Assembly: GCA_036522835.1 (NCBI GenBank)
Contig: DATDFB010000034.1
Span: 1 to 64,000, forward strand
Source of the DNA: DATDFB01 sp036522835
GTDB lineage: Bacteria > Acidobacteriota > Thermoanaerobaculia > Gp7-AA8
DNA: 64,000 nucleotides
Reading direction: 5' to 3'
Part shown: one piece after another, positions 51,893 through 60,143 of the stretch
Layout: each line of letters begins with the position of its first letter
Numbering within the stretch: the first letter of the stretch is position 1
Notes under the pieces: model-generated
The model's input: the letters and a program-made list of their open reading frames with translations, nothing else
The model's database searches: none
What the model was told of the DNA's origin: nothing
Made by a program: the position numbers and the translations under genes

Positions 51893-53005
51893 CTATCGCG
51901 AGGCGCGCCTCCGCGTCGGCGCGACCGTGATCGCTCCGGGGTAGGTGACGGTGCCGAGGACCGGATCGCTATTGTCGATGACGCCGTTGCGGTTGCGGTC
52001 GCGCCAGACCGTGGCGGTGAGGTCGTACGTGCCGGCGGCGAGGTTCGCCGGCACCGCGAACGAGCGCACCGCGGCGTTCGATCCGCTCTTGAGGGCCACG
52101 CGCCGGTCGTCGGGCATGAGACCGAGGTTCTCGAGCGCGGCGCCGACGATGACGTCATCGTCGAGCGTGGCGTCGATGGTGAAGGCGACGGTCAGCGTCG
52201 ACGGCGCCGTGACCGTTGCGGACGACGCCGACGCGGAGCGCAGCGTCGTCGCCGACTGCGCGCGTCCCGGCCCGCCGAAGAAGAACCTGCCGCCGATCCA
52301 CGCCGTCTGGTATTGGCCGGGCGTCGTGGTCGTGAGCGACGTCGCGTCGTGGTACGCGCCGCCCATGTCGGCGTATTGAATCGCGCGGACGTACGCGGCG
52401 TGGCCGTAGCCGTCGCACGGCGCGCCGCCGCTGCCCATGCTCGTCGTCGTGTGGAGGCCGGCGGCGGATTGGTTGACGATCTCGCCGCCCGCTTCGACCG
52501 TTACGGCATTGCGGCCTAGGCCTGCGGGATCGAAGCGCGCCGCGGGGTAGTAGCCGACCCAGATGCCGTCGACCTCGAGCCACCAGTCGCCCGTGTCGGC
52601 GCGCGCGAACTCGAGGGCGATCTCGCACTGCGGGCCGCCGTCGACGCTCGTGCAGTTCAAGGAGCCGCCGAGAACGACGTCGAAGTTCGTCTGCACGAAG
52701 TGGCCGCACTGGAGGTTGTAGCACTCGCCGTCGTAGATGAAGAGATGCGTCTTGGTGTCGCCGTAGAGATTCGGGAAGACGTGCCATCCGACCTCGAGCG
52801 ACTGCTGCCCCTTCGCCGTGCCGGCGATGAGCCAGAGCTGGGCGAGCGAGAATTCGCCCGGCTGCTCGACGTAGGGGTTCCAGACGTTGAAGATCGCGCG
52901 GGCGCCGCGGGCCTCGACGTTCTGGTAGGCGACGGCCCACTCGTGCGGCGCCGCGGCGGCCGCGGGGAGAGCGATGAAGATGGTGAGAAGGAGACGTCGG
53001 CGCAT
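51893..53005 (-). CDS. Secreted neprosin-domain protein (putative glutamic peptidase)
   Basis: 370 residues; signal RRRLLLTIFIALPAAAAA. The neprosin/DUF239 fold is clear: NPYVEQPGEFSLAQLWLIAG, LEVGWHVFPNLYGDTKTHLF, HFVQTNFDVVLGGSLN, DWWLEVDGIWVGYYPAARFD. Glu residues at the strand positions of the catalytic dyad appear kept (SLEVGWHV and WWLEVDG regions). A C-terminal beta domain (LTVAFTIDATLDDDVIVGAA) is added. Plant neprosin is a prolyl endopeptidase; here an extracellular peptidase or binding role is inferred. The convergent-direction neighbour is the thioesterase, 10 bp away. Confidence 0.75.
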   Translation of the reverse strand: MRRRLLLTIFIALPAAAAAPHEWAVAYQNVEARGARAIFNVWNPYVEQPGEFSLAQLWLIAGTAKGQQSLEVGWHVFPNLYGDTKTHLFIYDGECYNLQCGHFVQTNFDVVLGGSLNCTSVDGGPQCEIALEFARADTGDWWLEVDGIWVGYYPAARFDPAGLGRNAVTVEAGGEIVNQSAAGLHTTTSMGSGGAPCDGYGHAAYVRAIQYADMGGAYHDATSLTTTTPGQYQTAWIGGRFFFGGPGRAQSATTLRSASASSATVTAPSTLTVAFTIDATLDDDVIVGAALENLGLMPDDRRVALKSGSNAAVRSFAVPANLAAGTYDLTATVWRDRNRNGVIDNSDPVLGTVTYPGAITVAPTRRRASR

Positions 53006-53089
53006 GACGGCGACTGGTGGTGTCCAATCGCCGGACCACTGCTAACTGTTTGAATATGCTAGTGTGACGTTCTTGGCCGTGTTCAGAAA

Positions 53090-53656
53090 TCAGACGGTCG
53101 TCGAGAATTCGATCACGTCGGGGAAGAAGTCGTGGAACCGCCGCTCCAGCTCCCGCCGCGAGTCCGCGAGGTGGTGCGTCGCCGTCTCGAGATGCGGTTG
53201 ACGCGAGAGGCGCCGAGAGAGATTCGTCAGCGCGAGGTGGATGCCGGCGACGTCGCGGTACGACAGGAGCCACTGCTGGTCGCGCATGTACGGATAGACG
53301 AGGCGCAGCCGTCCCGGCAGCTCGTGCGCGTACGGGTCGAGCGCCGCGTGCACGCGCGCGACGAACGCTTCCAGCGTCTCATCGCTGTAGCGCCCGAAGT
53401 CGTTGGCGAGGAAGTGATCGAAGAAGACGTCGGCGATGACGCGCGCGTAGTGGCCGTGGTCGGGGATGAGCACGCGGCGGAAGGCGGCCACGCTCGGATG
53501 CGCATCGGTAAAGGCGTCGATCTTTCGATGCTTGCGAATGCCGGCCGAAATCGCATCGTCGCCGTGGATCGGCCCTTTGACGAAGTCGCCCGCGAGGTTG
53601 CCGATCATCGACTCCGCGCCCTCGCCGGCGAGAAAGAGGTGCGCGAGATAGTTCAT
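53090..53656 (-). CDS. acpH: Acyl carrier protein phosphodiesterase-like protein
   Basis: 188 residues. MNYLAHLFLAGEGAESMIGN, LAGDFVKGPIHGDDAISAGI, RKHRKIDAFTDAHPSVAAFR and VIADVFFDHFLANDFGRY match AcpH, an HD-type hydrolase with conserved His/Asp metal ligands. AcpH removes 4'-phosphopantetheine from ACP. The ATG overlaps the stop of the LMF gene (ATGA), so it ends a three-gene membrane operon. Confidence 0.9.
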   Translation of the reverse strand: MNYLAHLFLAGEGAESMIGNLAGDFVKGPIHGDDAISAGIRKHRKIDAFTDAHPSVAAFRRVLIPDHGHYARVIADVFFDHFLANDFGRYSDETLEAFVARVHAALDPYAHELPGRLRLVYPYMRDQQWLLSYRDVAGIHLALTNLSRRLSRQPHLETATHHLADSRRELERRFHDFFPDVIEFSTTV

Positions 53657-55059
53657 TGCTTGGCGATCGCCGGCGCGTACTCGCCGAGGAACTTGCGGTT
53701 CCACCAGGCGCCGGTGCGCGCGCGCTCGGCGGGGGTGGTGAACCAGTATTGCCACTTCACCGCGCGCACCATCGCCGGCGGGCGCGCCGCGAAAGGATTG
53801 CCGGCGAAGAGGCGCAGCACCTGCGGCGAGCTCTCCAGCAGTTGCGCTTCGCAGTTGAGGACGAACGGGTTCTCGTAATAGTCGCCGAGAGAGGCGAACC
53901 AGAGGTTCCAGTCGAAGCGCGGCTGGTACGGCGCGTAGATGCCCGGCGCCTTCATCGGGTCCTGCGGCTTGAAGCGGAACGGATAGGCGATCCAATGCTC
54001 GCCGTCGTAGGAGCCCTGGAGCTCGATCTCGTAGCGGGCGCGGGTCATGACGGCGAAGAGGCCGAAGCGGTTTGTGATGCGGAAGGGCTCGAGGAGCGGG
54101 ACGAGCGGGAAGGAGGGGACGAGGAAGCCGGCGATGGTGGTGACGAAGAGGATGGCGAAGAAGACTTTTTGAATGACGAAGGGCGCACGCCGTGCGCCCC
54201 TACCGGTGGGAGCGTCGTCGGTAGGGGCGCACGGCGTGCGCCCCCCGTCCAACAAGAGCACGCCGAGGAACAACACGAGATAGTTCAGAAACGCATAGTT
54301 CGCCGTGAGAATGATGGCGATCTGCAGCGGCGTCGTCAGAACGAACGCGATGAGCCGCGACTGCTTCGGCAAAAACACCAGCCACGCGATCAAGAGCTCG
54401 GCGACGAGCGTGTACGCCACGGTGGCGGCGTGGAAGCCATGCGGCAGACGCTGCTGCGTGTACCAGCCGATCCACGTCGGCAGCGGGCCGTTCTCGTAGT
54501 ACTTGTCCATGGCCGTGAAGTCGCGCCACTGCGTCTCGCCGCTCAGGATCTTCACCACGCCCGACTCGAAGTAGATGCGGAACCACAGCCAGCGGAGCAT
54601 GAAGAGCGCGCCGGCGTTGACCGGCTGCGCGCCGGCGAGTCCCGGCCGCAGGCCGCGCGGCGCGAGGAAGATCGACAAGAGGGCCGCCTCGAGGAGCATG
54701 CCGTCGGACTGGTAGCCGCTGAAGTCCTGCGCCGCGGCGACGAAGGAGAGGAACGCCACTGCCGCGACGGCGATCGACACGCGCGGCCAGAGGTTGGCGA
54801 TGATCGCAACGGAGGCCAGAAGTCCGATCCAGACGATGGCCATGAGCATCGCGTCGTCGGTGTTGATCCACAGCAGCGTCGGCACGAACCAGAAGCGCTT
54901 CAGACCGAGCACGCGCAGTTGTTGCAGGTACGTCTGCGCCGGCAGCAGGCCGCGCGAGCCGATCAATCCTTCGATCTGGAAGTGGAGCGAGACGAACGCG
55001 GAAAGGAAAATCGCGCCGAGCGCGCGGAGCCAGATCCAACGCGCGCGGGCGCCGGTCAT
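53653..55059 (-). CDS. Lipase maturation factor family membrane protein
   Basis: 468 residues, multi-pass. LMF motifs: FVSLHFQIEGLIGSRGLLPA, AQDFSGYQSDGMLLEAALLS, MLRWLWFRIYFESGVVKILS, GETQWRDFTAMDKYYENGPL and the late FRITNRFGLFAVMTRARYEI, YPFRFKPQDP. Bacterial LMF proteins have no proven role; vertebrate LMF1 folds lipases in the ER. A palindromic repeat (54180-54245) is inserted in frame in a loop (TPCAPTDDAPTGRGARRAP), replacing or lengthening it. Starts inside the stop of the STT3-like gene. Confidence 0.88.
   Translation of the reverse strand: MTGARARWIWLRALGAIFLSAFVSLHFQIEGLIGSRGLLPAQTYLQQLRVLGLKRFWFVPTLLWINTDDAMLMAIVWIGLLASVAIIANLWPRVSIAVAAVAFLSFVAAAQDFSGYQSDGMLLEAALLSIFLAPRGLRPGLAGAQPVNAGALFMLRWLWFRIYFESGVVKILSGETQWRDFTAMDKYYENGPLPTWIGWYTQQRLPHGFHAATVAYTLVAELLIAWLVFLPKQSRLIAFVLTTPLQIAIILTANYAFLNYLVLFLGVLLLDGGRTPCAPTDDAPTGRGARRAPFVIQKVFFAILFVTTIAGFLVPSFPLVPLLEPFRITNRFGLFAVMTRARYEIELQGSYDGEHWIAYPFRFKPQDPMKAPGIYAPYQPRFDWNLWFASLGDYYENPFVLNCEAQLLESSPQVLRLFAGNPFAARPPAMVRAVKWQYWFTTPAERARTGAWWNRKFLGEYAPAIAKQ
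54180..54245. repeat. GGGGCGCACGGCGTGCGCCC-type palindrome pair in frame within the LMF gene
   Basis: Two hairpins (GGGCGCACGCCGTGCGCCCC and GGGGCGCACGGCGTGCGCCC) surround a short spacer. The same element at 1082-1112 encodes the same peptide (APTGRGARRAP) in the selenoprotein N-terminus. Confidence 0.8.
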
Positions 55060-56741
55060 CGCCGCTCCACGATGATGATGCCGCGATGCGCGTAGATGCG
55101 GCGGAAGAGGCGCAGCGGCGCGCCGTCATACGCGCGTTTCCACACGGTCGAGCGCGGCACCAGCTCCGGATCGAGGCCGAGGATCGTCGCGGCGGAGAGC
55201 ATGCCGCGCGGCCCCTCGTAGATGACGAAGCGGACGCCTTGCTCGTCGCAATAGCGCGCCAGCGACTCCTCGTGCGTGGTGAGGAAGGCGTCGTGCGCAC
55301 GCTCGAAGGCGATGCGGTCGGGCATGGTGCCGAAGTTGTCGATGACGACGGGGCGCCCCGCCACGACGTCGAGCAGATGCCCGACCGACCACGGCGCGAG
55401 TACGCGTCCCGGCGGCTGCGTCTGCAGAAATCGTGCGGCCTCGAACCACGGCCGGAATGCCAGCGACGGCGGCCGCACGGGGTGCAGCATCCAGAGGGCG
55501 AATTGCACGGGCGGGGCGATGGCCACGGCGGCCAGCGCGAGCTGCCGCAGCCAGCGGCGCTCGAACGATACGGCGGCGATCGCGCCGGCGATGGCCAGAA
55601 GCGGCACGCCGACGCTCCAGAATCGCCGCGAAGTGATGGCGAGCAATAGATAGAGGATGGCGAACGGCGCGACGACGCGGTCCCGCCGCACGAGCGACCA
55701 GACGAGCACGGCGCCGATGCCGAGCCCCACCACGATCGAGAGGATGTCCTCGGTCGACCCGCGCCAGAGCGGCTGAAATTCCTGGATCGTACGCAGCCAC
55801 GGCTCGCCGCCGAAGAAGGTCGAGCCTTCGAGGAGAGCTCCCGGCGCGGAGGGCGTGGCGAGGACGACACACGCGCCGGCGAGGAGGGCGAAAAAAGATC
55901 CCTCGCCCCGCTTGCGGGGAGAGGGTGGCGCCGAAGGCGCCGGGTGAGGGGCGATGCCTGCAGGATGGCGCCCCTCATCCGGCGCTGCGCGCCACCTGTA
56001 CGCGCACGCCACCGCCGCCGCCCCGAAGAGCGCGGCGTGCGTCCAGCCGAGGAACCAGGCGTTGTCGGGGTAGCCGGGCGGGCGGGTGACGCGGTAGAGC
56101 GCGATGGCAACGGCGCCGATGCCGAAGGCGATCGCGCCGGCCCGGCCGTCGGTGCTGAAGAAGAGGATGACGAACACGAGTGCGGCGGCGACGAGGAGGG
56201 CGGTCTGCACGAACATGGCGGCGGTCAATGCCAGCGCGATCTGGAGTGCGGCGGCCATGCCGCCGCTGTCAGAGCCGCGGCATGCCCGCCGCACTCCACA
56301 AATCATCCCCACCACGAAAATCGGCTCCGTCCAATGGTGGTCGATGCTGCCGATCCACGACTGCGTCACCACGAACGGCGACGCCGCCAGCGCCGCGCCC
56401 GCCGCGATCGCCACCGCGCGTCCGAAGCGCCGGTCCATCCACAGCACGACCGCCGCGACGAAGAGCGCCGAGCCGATCGGCGGGATCCACTTCACGCGCG
56501 CCAGCACCTCGGCCTGCGTCGTCGCGCCGGTCAGATGGGCGATGCCGCCAAGGAGGCGGTCGTAGAGCGGAGGCCAGGGGCAGAAGGCGTTGCGGTCGGC
56601 GTCGAAGTCGACGAAGTGCGTCATCCGCTTGAGGTGATACAGCTCGTCGACCGGCGAGAGCTCCCACCACGCGGCGTTGCTCACCCGGAAAGCCAGCGCG
56701 GTGGCGAACGCGACGATGACCAGAAACATCCTCACGCGCAC
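55056..56741 (-). CDS. STT3/GT-C-like membrane glycosyltransferase
   Basis: 561 residues, about 11 membrane segments. GTG 56741 or ATG 56729 start. Features of oligosaccharyltransferase-like GT-C proteins: first acidic loop ELSPVDELYHLKRMTHF, SWIGSIDHHWTEPIF (DxD-like DHH), and a C-terminal APWSVGHLLDVVAGRPVVID reminiscent of the WWDYG region. It is shorter than STT3, and lacks WWDYG itself, so the acceptor is uncertain. Two palindromes are in frame: 56242-56298 (CGVRRACRGSDSGGMAAAL) and 55893-55995. First gene of the operon with LMF and AcpH. Confidence 0.75.
   Translation of the reverse strand: MRVRMFLVIVAFATALAFRVSNAAWWELSPVDELYHLKRMTHFVDFDADRNAFCPWPPLYDRLLGGIAHLTGATTQAEVLARVKWIPPIGSALFVAAVVLWMDRRFGRAVAIAAGAALAASPFVVTQSWIGSIDHHWTEPIFVVGMICGVRRACRGSDSGGMAAALQIALALTAAMFVQTALLVAAALVFVILFFSTDGRAGAIAFGIGAVAIALYRVTRPPGYPDNAWFLGWTHAALFGAAAVACAYRWRAAPDEGRHPAGIAPHPAPSAPPSPRKRGEGSFFALLAGACVVLATPSAPGALLEGSTFFGGEPWLRTIQEFQPLWRGSTEDILSIVVGLGIGAVLVWSLVRRDRVVAPFAILYLLLAITSRRFWSVGVPLLAIAGAIAAVSFERRWLRQLALAAVAIAPPVQFALWMLHPVRPPSLAFRPWFEAARFLQTQPPGRVLAPWSVGHLLDVVAGRPVVIDNFGTMPDRIAFERAHDAFLTTHEESLARYCDEQGVRFVIYEGPRGMLSAATILGLDPELVPRSTVWKRAYDGAPLRLFRRIYAHRGIIIVERR
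55893..55995. repeat. CCCTCTCCCCGC-type palindrome in frame in the STT3-like gene
   Basis: CCTCGCCCCGCTTGCGGGGA, GGTGGCGCCGAAGGCGCCGG and GGCGCCCCTCATCC share the order of the lhr insertion at 12451. It adds about 35 residues (PDEGRHPAGIAPHPAPSAPP) to a membrane-loop region. Confidence 0.75.
56242..56298. repeat. TGGAGTGCGGCGGC-type palindrome in frame in the STT3-like gene
   Basis: TGGAGTGCGGCGGCCATGCC followed by a mirrored GGCATGCCCGCCGCACTCCA. Coding stays open across both halves. Confidence 0.75.
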
Positions 56742-56824
56742 AGAATAAATTCACTTGCCATTTTGTCCCGCTTGCCGCACGCTGTTGCAGTCGTCCAAGA
56801 CGTTCCGACAATCGAGGAATCAAA

Positions 56825-58117
56825 GTGCGAAAGACGTTGGCCGCGTCTGCGGCCTGTTTCTTATTCGCTGTTTCTCTGCTCGCGGCCACGCCGGAGTCGA
56901 TCTCCACGCACTGCCGCGAGACGGAAGTCCCCCTCGATGAAACGCACAGCGTCTCCCGCCTCGGCGACTGCGGCGATCCGGCCGCGCCCGACCTCCTCTG
57001 GCACCTCGACCGGATCGACCAGACCAACGCCGACCTCGACGGCATCTACCATCATCGTTTAGGCGGTGCCGGCAGCGTCGTCTACGTCATGGACACCGGC
57101 GTCATGGCCGGGCACGACGAGTTCGCCACGCCGTCCGGTCCGCGCGTCATCGCCGGCATCGACGCGGCGTCGGTAGCGATCGGCGCGTCGCACTGCACGA
57201 GCGCGAACAAGGCCATGATGCCGTGCTACGAGAACCTGACTGAGCTCATCGGCGCCTCGCACGGCACGAGCGTGGCGTCGCTCATCGCCGGCGCGCGCGT
57301 CGGCGTGGCGCCCGAGGCGAAGATCGTGTCCGTGCGGGTGATGAATGAGTCGGCCCTGGCGACGACGCGCACGTACCTCGACGGCCTCAACGCCATCGTC
57401 AAGCACGCCTTCGATCCGGCCACGCCGCAGTTCCGGACCGCCATCGTCAACATCAGCGGCTGGGTGCTGGAGCGGCTGCAGGGCGAAACGGAGAAGTCGG
57501 TCGTGCCGTTCGCCGCGGTGGAGAAGAAGATCCGCGAGATGGTGGCCGGCGTCGACGCCGACGGCAAGCCCGACCCGAACGGCAAGAAGTTTCTCTTCGT
57601 CGTGGCCGGCAACAACATCGACAACGGCTGCGGCCGCGCCGGCATGGTCGACCGTTTCCCGGCCACGCTCGGACGCTCCATCGACGGCGTCATCACCGTC
57701 GGCGGGATGACGGCGGACAACAGCTGGTGGCCGGGCGCCTGCCGCGGCGGGCTGGAGATCCTCGCGCCGAGCGAAGGGGTGTTCAGCGCCACGATCACGG
57801 CGAAGGACGAGTACCGCGGGACGAAGCCGAACCTCCGCTCCGGCACGTCGTTCGCCGCGCCGATCATCGCCGGCATCGCGGCGCGGCTTTTGTCGCAGAA
57901 GCCGGCGCTGACGCCGGCGGAGCTCGAGTCGGCGATCGTGGCCACGCCGTCGCGCATCGTCAATCCCGACGCCCAGCACGCCGACGGCAAGGTCGCCTTC
58001 CTCAACGACGTGCCGGTCGTGCAGAGCGCGGGGGGGACGGAGAAGGTTGCGCCGAGCGTGACTCCGGCGGCGGTCACGGCCGTGGCGCCGATGACGTCGG
58101 CGGGCAATCGGCCGTGA
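56825..58117 (+). CDS. Secreted subtilisin-like serine protease
   Basis: 430 residues from GTG 56825; signal RKTLAASAACFLFAVSLLAA. S8 triad: Asp in VVYVMDTGVMAGHDEF, His in ASHGTSVASLIAG, Ser in RSGTSFAAPIIAG; the oxyanion Asn in FVVAGNNIDNG. An N-terminal Cys-containing segment (STHCRETEVPLDETHSVSRL) may act as propeptide. A disordered C-terminal tail (SVTPAAVTAVAPMTSAGNRP) ends it. Extracellular proteolysis. A GTTCTTAG-type repeat hairpin follows its stop. Confidence 0.9.
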   Translation: MRKTLAASAACFLFAVSLLAATPESISTHCRETEVPLDETHSVSRLGDCGDPAAPDLLWHLDRIDQTNADLDGIYHHRLGGAGSVVYVMDTGVMAGHDEFATPSGPRVIAGIDAASVAIGASHCTSANKAMMPCYENLTELIGASHGTSVASLIAGARVGVAPEAKIVSVRVMNESALATTRTYLDGLNAIVKHAFDPATPQFRTAIVNISGWVLERLQGETEKSVVPFAAVEKKIREMVAGVDADGKPDPNGKKFLFVVAGNNIDNGCGRAGMVDRFPATLGRSIDGVITVGGMTADNSWWPGACRGGLEILAPSEGVFSATITAKDEYRGTKPNLRSGTSFAAPIIAGIAARLLSQKPALTPAELESAIVATPSRIVNPDAQHADGKVAFLNDVPVVQSAGGTEKVAPSVTPAAVTAVAPMTSAGNRP

Positions 58118-58196
58118 GAGGTTCTTAGGTTCTTGAGTTGTTAGGTTCTTACGTTTCGCGAAACTCAAGAACTAAGAACCTAAGAACCTAACAACC
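58118..58196. repeat. GTTCTTAG-type inverted repeat before parE
   Basis: GGTTCTTAGGTTCTTGAG and GTTAGGTTCTTACG are mirrored by CTCAAGAACTAAGAACC and AACCTAACAACC around TTTCGCGAAA. Same family as 22984-23078. It fills the gap up to 22 bp before the parE start. Confidence 0.75.
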
Positions 58197-58217
58197 CCTT
58201 ATCATCCCGCCCGCACG

Positions 58218-60113
58218 ATGACCGCCTCCTACGACTCCTCTTCCATCGAAGTCCTCACCGGCCTGGAGCCCGTCCGCAAGCGCCCCGGCATGTACACGAC
58301 CACGGAGCGGCCGAACCATCTCGCGCAGGAGGTGATCGACAACTCCGCCGACGAAGCCATTGCCGGCTTCGCCAAGGAGATCGTCGTCACGCTGCACGAC
58401 GACGGCTCCGTCACCGTCGCCGACGACGGCCGCGGCATGCCGGTCGACCGCCACGCCAAGGAAGGCGTCAGCGGCGTCGAGGTCATCCTCACGCGTCTGC
58501 ACGCCGGCGCGAAGTTCACCGACAAGAACTACCGCTTCTCCGGCGGCCTGCACGGCGTCGGCGTCTCCGTCGTCAACGCGCTGTCGAAGAAGCTGCAGGT
58601 GTGGGTGCGCCGCGACGGCAACGAGTACTTCATGTGGTTCGCCGACGGGAAGAAGAAACAGGAGCTCAAGCCCGTCGGCACCGTCGGCCGGCGCAACACC
58701 GGCACGACCATCCGCTTCTGGCCCGACGAGAAGTTCTTCGACTCCGCGAAGTTCAACATCCCGCGCCTCAAGCACGTCATGCGCGCCAAGGCCGTGCTCG
58801 CGCCGGGGCTGCGCATGCGCTTCGTGAGCGAAGTCGACCCGGCCGAGAGCGAGGAGTGGTACTACGAGAACGGTCTCCCGGCGTACCTCATGTCGGAGCT
58901 CGCCGGCGCCGAGACGATTCCGGTCGAGCCGTACGTCGGGCACTTCAAAGGAACGAACGAAGAGGTCGACTGGGCGGTCGTCTGGGTGCCGGACGAGGGC
59001 GATCTCGTCACCGAGTCGTACGTGAACCTCATTCCGACGGCGCAGGGCGGCACGCACGTCAACGGCTTCCGCACGGGCTTGACCGAGGCCATCCGCGAGT
59101 TCTGCGAGCTGCGCAATCTGTTGCCGCGCGGCGTGAAGCTGACGCCCGACGACGTCTGGTCGCGCTGCAGCTACATCCTCTCGCTGCGCATGACCGAGCC
59201 GCAGTTCACGGGACAGACGAAGGACCGCCTCTCGTCGCGCGAAGCGTCGGCGTTCGTGCATGGCGTGACGCAGGACGCGTTCTCGATCTGGCTCAACAAC
59301 AACGTCGCCGACGCGGAGCGCATCGCCCAGGTGGCGATCGCCGCGGCGATGACGCGGCTGCGGCAGGGGAAGAAGGTCGAGCGGAAGAAGATCGGCGCCG
59401 GCCCGGCACTCCCCGGCAAGCTCGCCGACTGCACGGCGAGCGATCTCGGGCAGACGGAGCTGTTTCTCGTCGAAGGCGACTCCGCCGGCGGCTCGGCCAA
59501 GCAGGCCCGCGACCGCGAGTTCCAGGCCATCATGCCGCTGCGCGGCAAGATCCTGAACACGTGGGAAGTCGACCCGAACGAAGTGCTCTCCTCGCAGGAG
59601 GTGCACGACATCGCGGTGGCCCTCGGCGTCGATCCCGGCTCGAACGATCTGAAAGGGCTGCGCTACGGCAAGGTCTGCATCCTGGCCGACGCCGACTCCG
59701 ACGGCGCGCACATCGCCACGCTCCTGACCGCGCTCTTCGTCCGCCACTTCCGCAAGCTGGTGGAGGAGGGGCACGTCTACGTGGCCATGCCGCCGCTGTA
59801 CCGCATCGACGTCGGCAAGAATGTCTACTACGCGCTCGACGACCACGAGCGCGACGGCATTCTCGAGCGCATCGCCGCCGAGGGGATCAAAGCGAAGCCG
59901 AACATCCAGCGCTTCAAAGGCCTCGGCGAGATGAACGCCACGCAACTGCGCGAGACGACGATGTCGCCCGACACGCGCCGCCTCGTGCGCCTGACTCTCG
60001 ACGCCGGCGACGGCGCGGAGTCGGTGATCGATATGTTGCTCGCGAAAAAGCGAGCAGATGACCGCAAGCAGTGGCTGACCGAGGAAGGGAACAAGGCGGA
60101 GATCCTGGAGTAA
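58218..60113 (+). CDS. parE: DNA topoisomerase IV subunit B (GyrB/ParE)
   Basis: 631 residues, the length of ParE and without the insert of larger GyrB. ATPase: EVIDNSADEAIAGFAKEIV, VADDGRGMPVD, RFSGGLHGVGVSVVNAL, PTAQGGTHVNGF. Toprim: ELFLVEGDSAGGSAKQARDR, LPLRGKILN-like MPLRGKILNTWE, LADADSDGAHI (DxD). IQRFKGLGEMN closes it. It partners with ParC/GyrA, which is not adjacent here. A palindrome and the cytochrome gene follow, with a shared direction. Confidence 0.93.
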   Translation: MTASYDSSSIEVLTGLEPVRKRPGMYTTTERPNHLAQEVIDNSADEAIAGFAKEIVVTLHDDGSVTVADDGRGMPVDRHAKEGVSGVEVILTRLHAGAKFTDKNYRFSGGLHGVGVSVVNALSKKLQVWVRRDGNEYFMWFADGKKKQELKPVGTVGRRNTGTTIRFWPDEKFFDSAKFNIPRLKHVMRAKAVLAPGLRMRFVSEVDPAESEEWYYENGLPAYLMSELAGAETIPVEPYVGHFKGTNEEVDWAVVWVPDEGDLVTESYVNLIPTAQGGTHVNGFRTGLTEAIREFCELRNLLPRGVKLTPDDVWSRCSYILSLRMTEPQFTGQTKDRLSSREASAFVHGVTQDAFSIWLNNNVADAERIAQVAIAAAMTRLRQGKKVERKKIGAGPALPGKLADCTASDLGQTELFLVEGDSAGGSAKQARDREFQAIMPLRGKILNTWEVDPNEVLSSQEVHDIAVALGVDPGSNDLKGLRYGKVCILADADSDGAHIATLLTALFVRHFRKLVEEGHVYVAMPPLYRIDVGKNVYYALDDHERDGILERIAAEGIKAKPNIQRFKGLGEMNATQLRETTMSPDTRRLVRLTLDAGDGAESVIDMLLAKKRADDRKQWLTEEGNKAEILE

Positions 60114-60115
60114 TC

Positions 60116-60140
60116 TGGAGTGCGGCGGCCATGCCGCCGC
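60116..60140. repeat. TGGAGTGCGGCGGC-type palindrome, single hairpin
   Basis: TGGAGTGCGGCGGCCATGCCGCCGC lies 2 bp after the parE stop and ends 3 bp before the cytochrome start, leaving no room for a ribosome site. Confidence 0.75.
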
Positions 60141-60143
60141 TCT

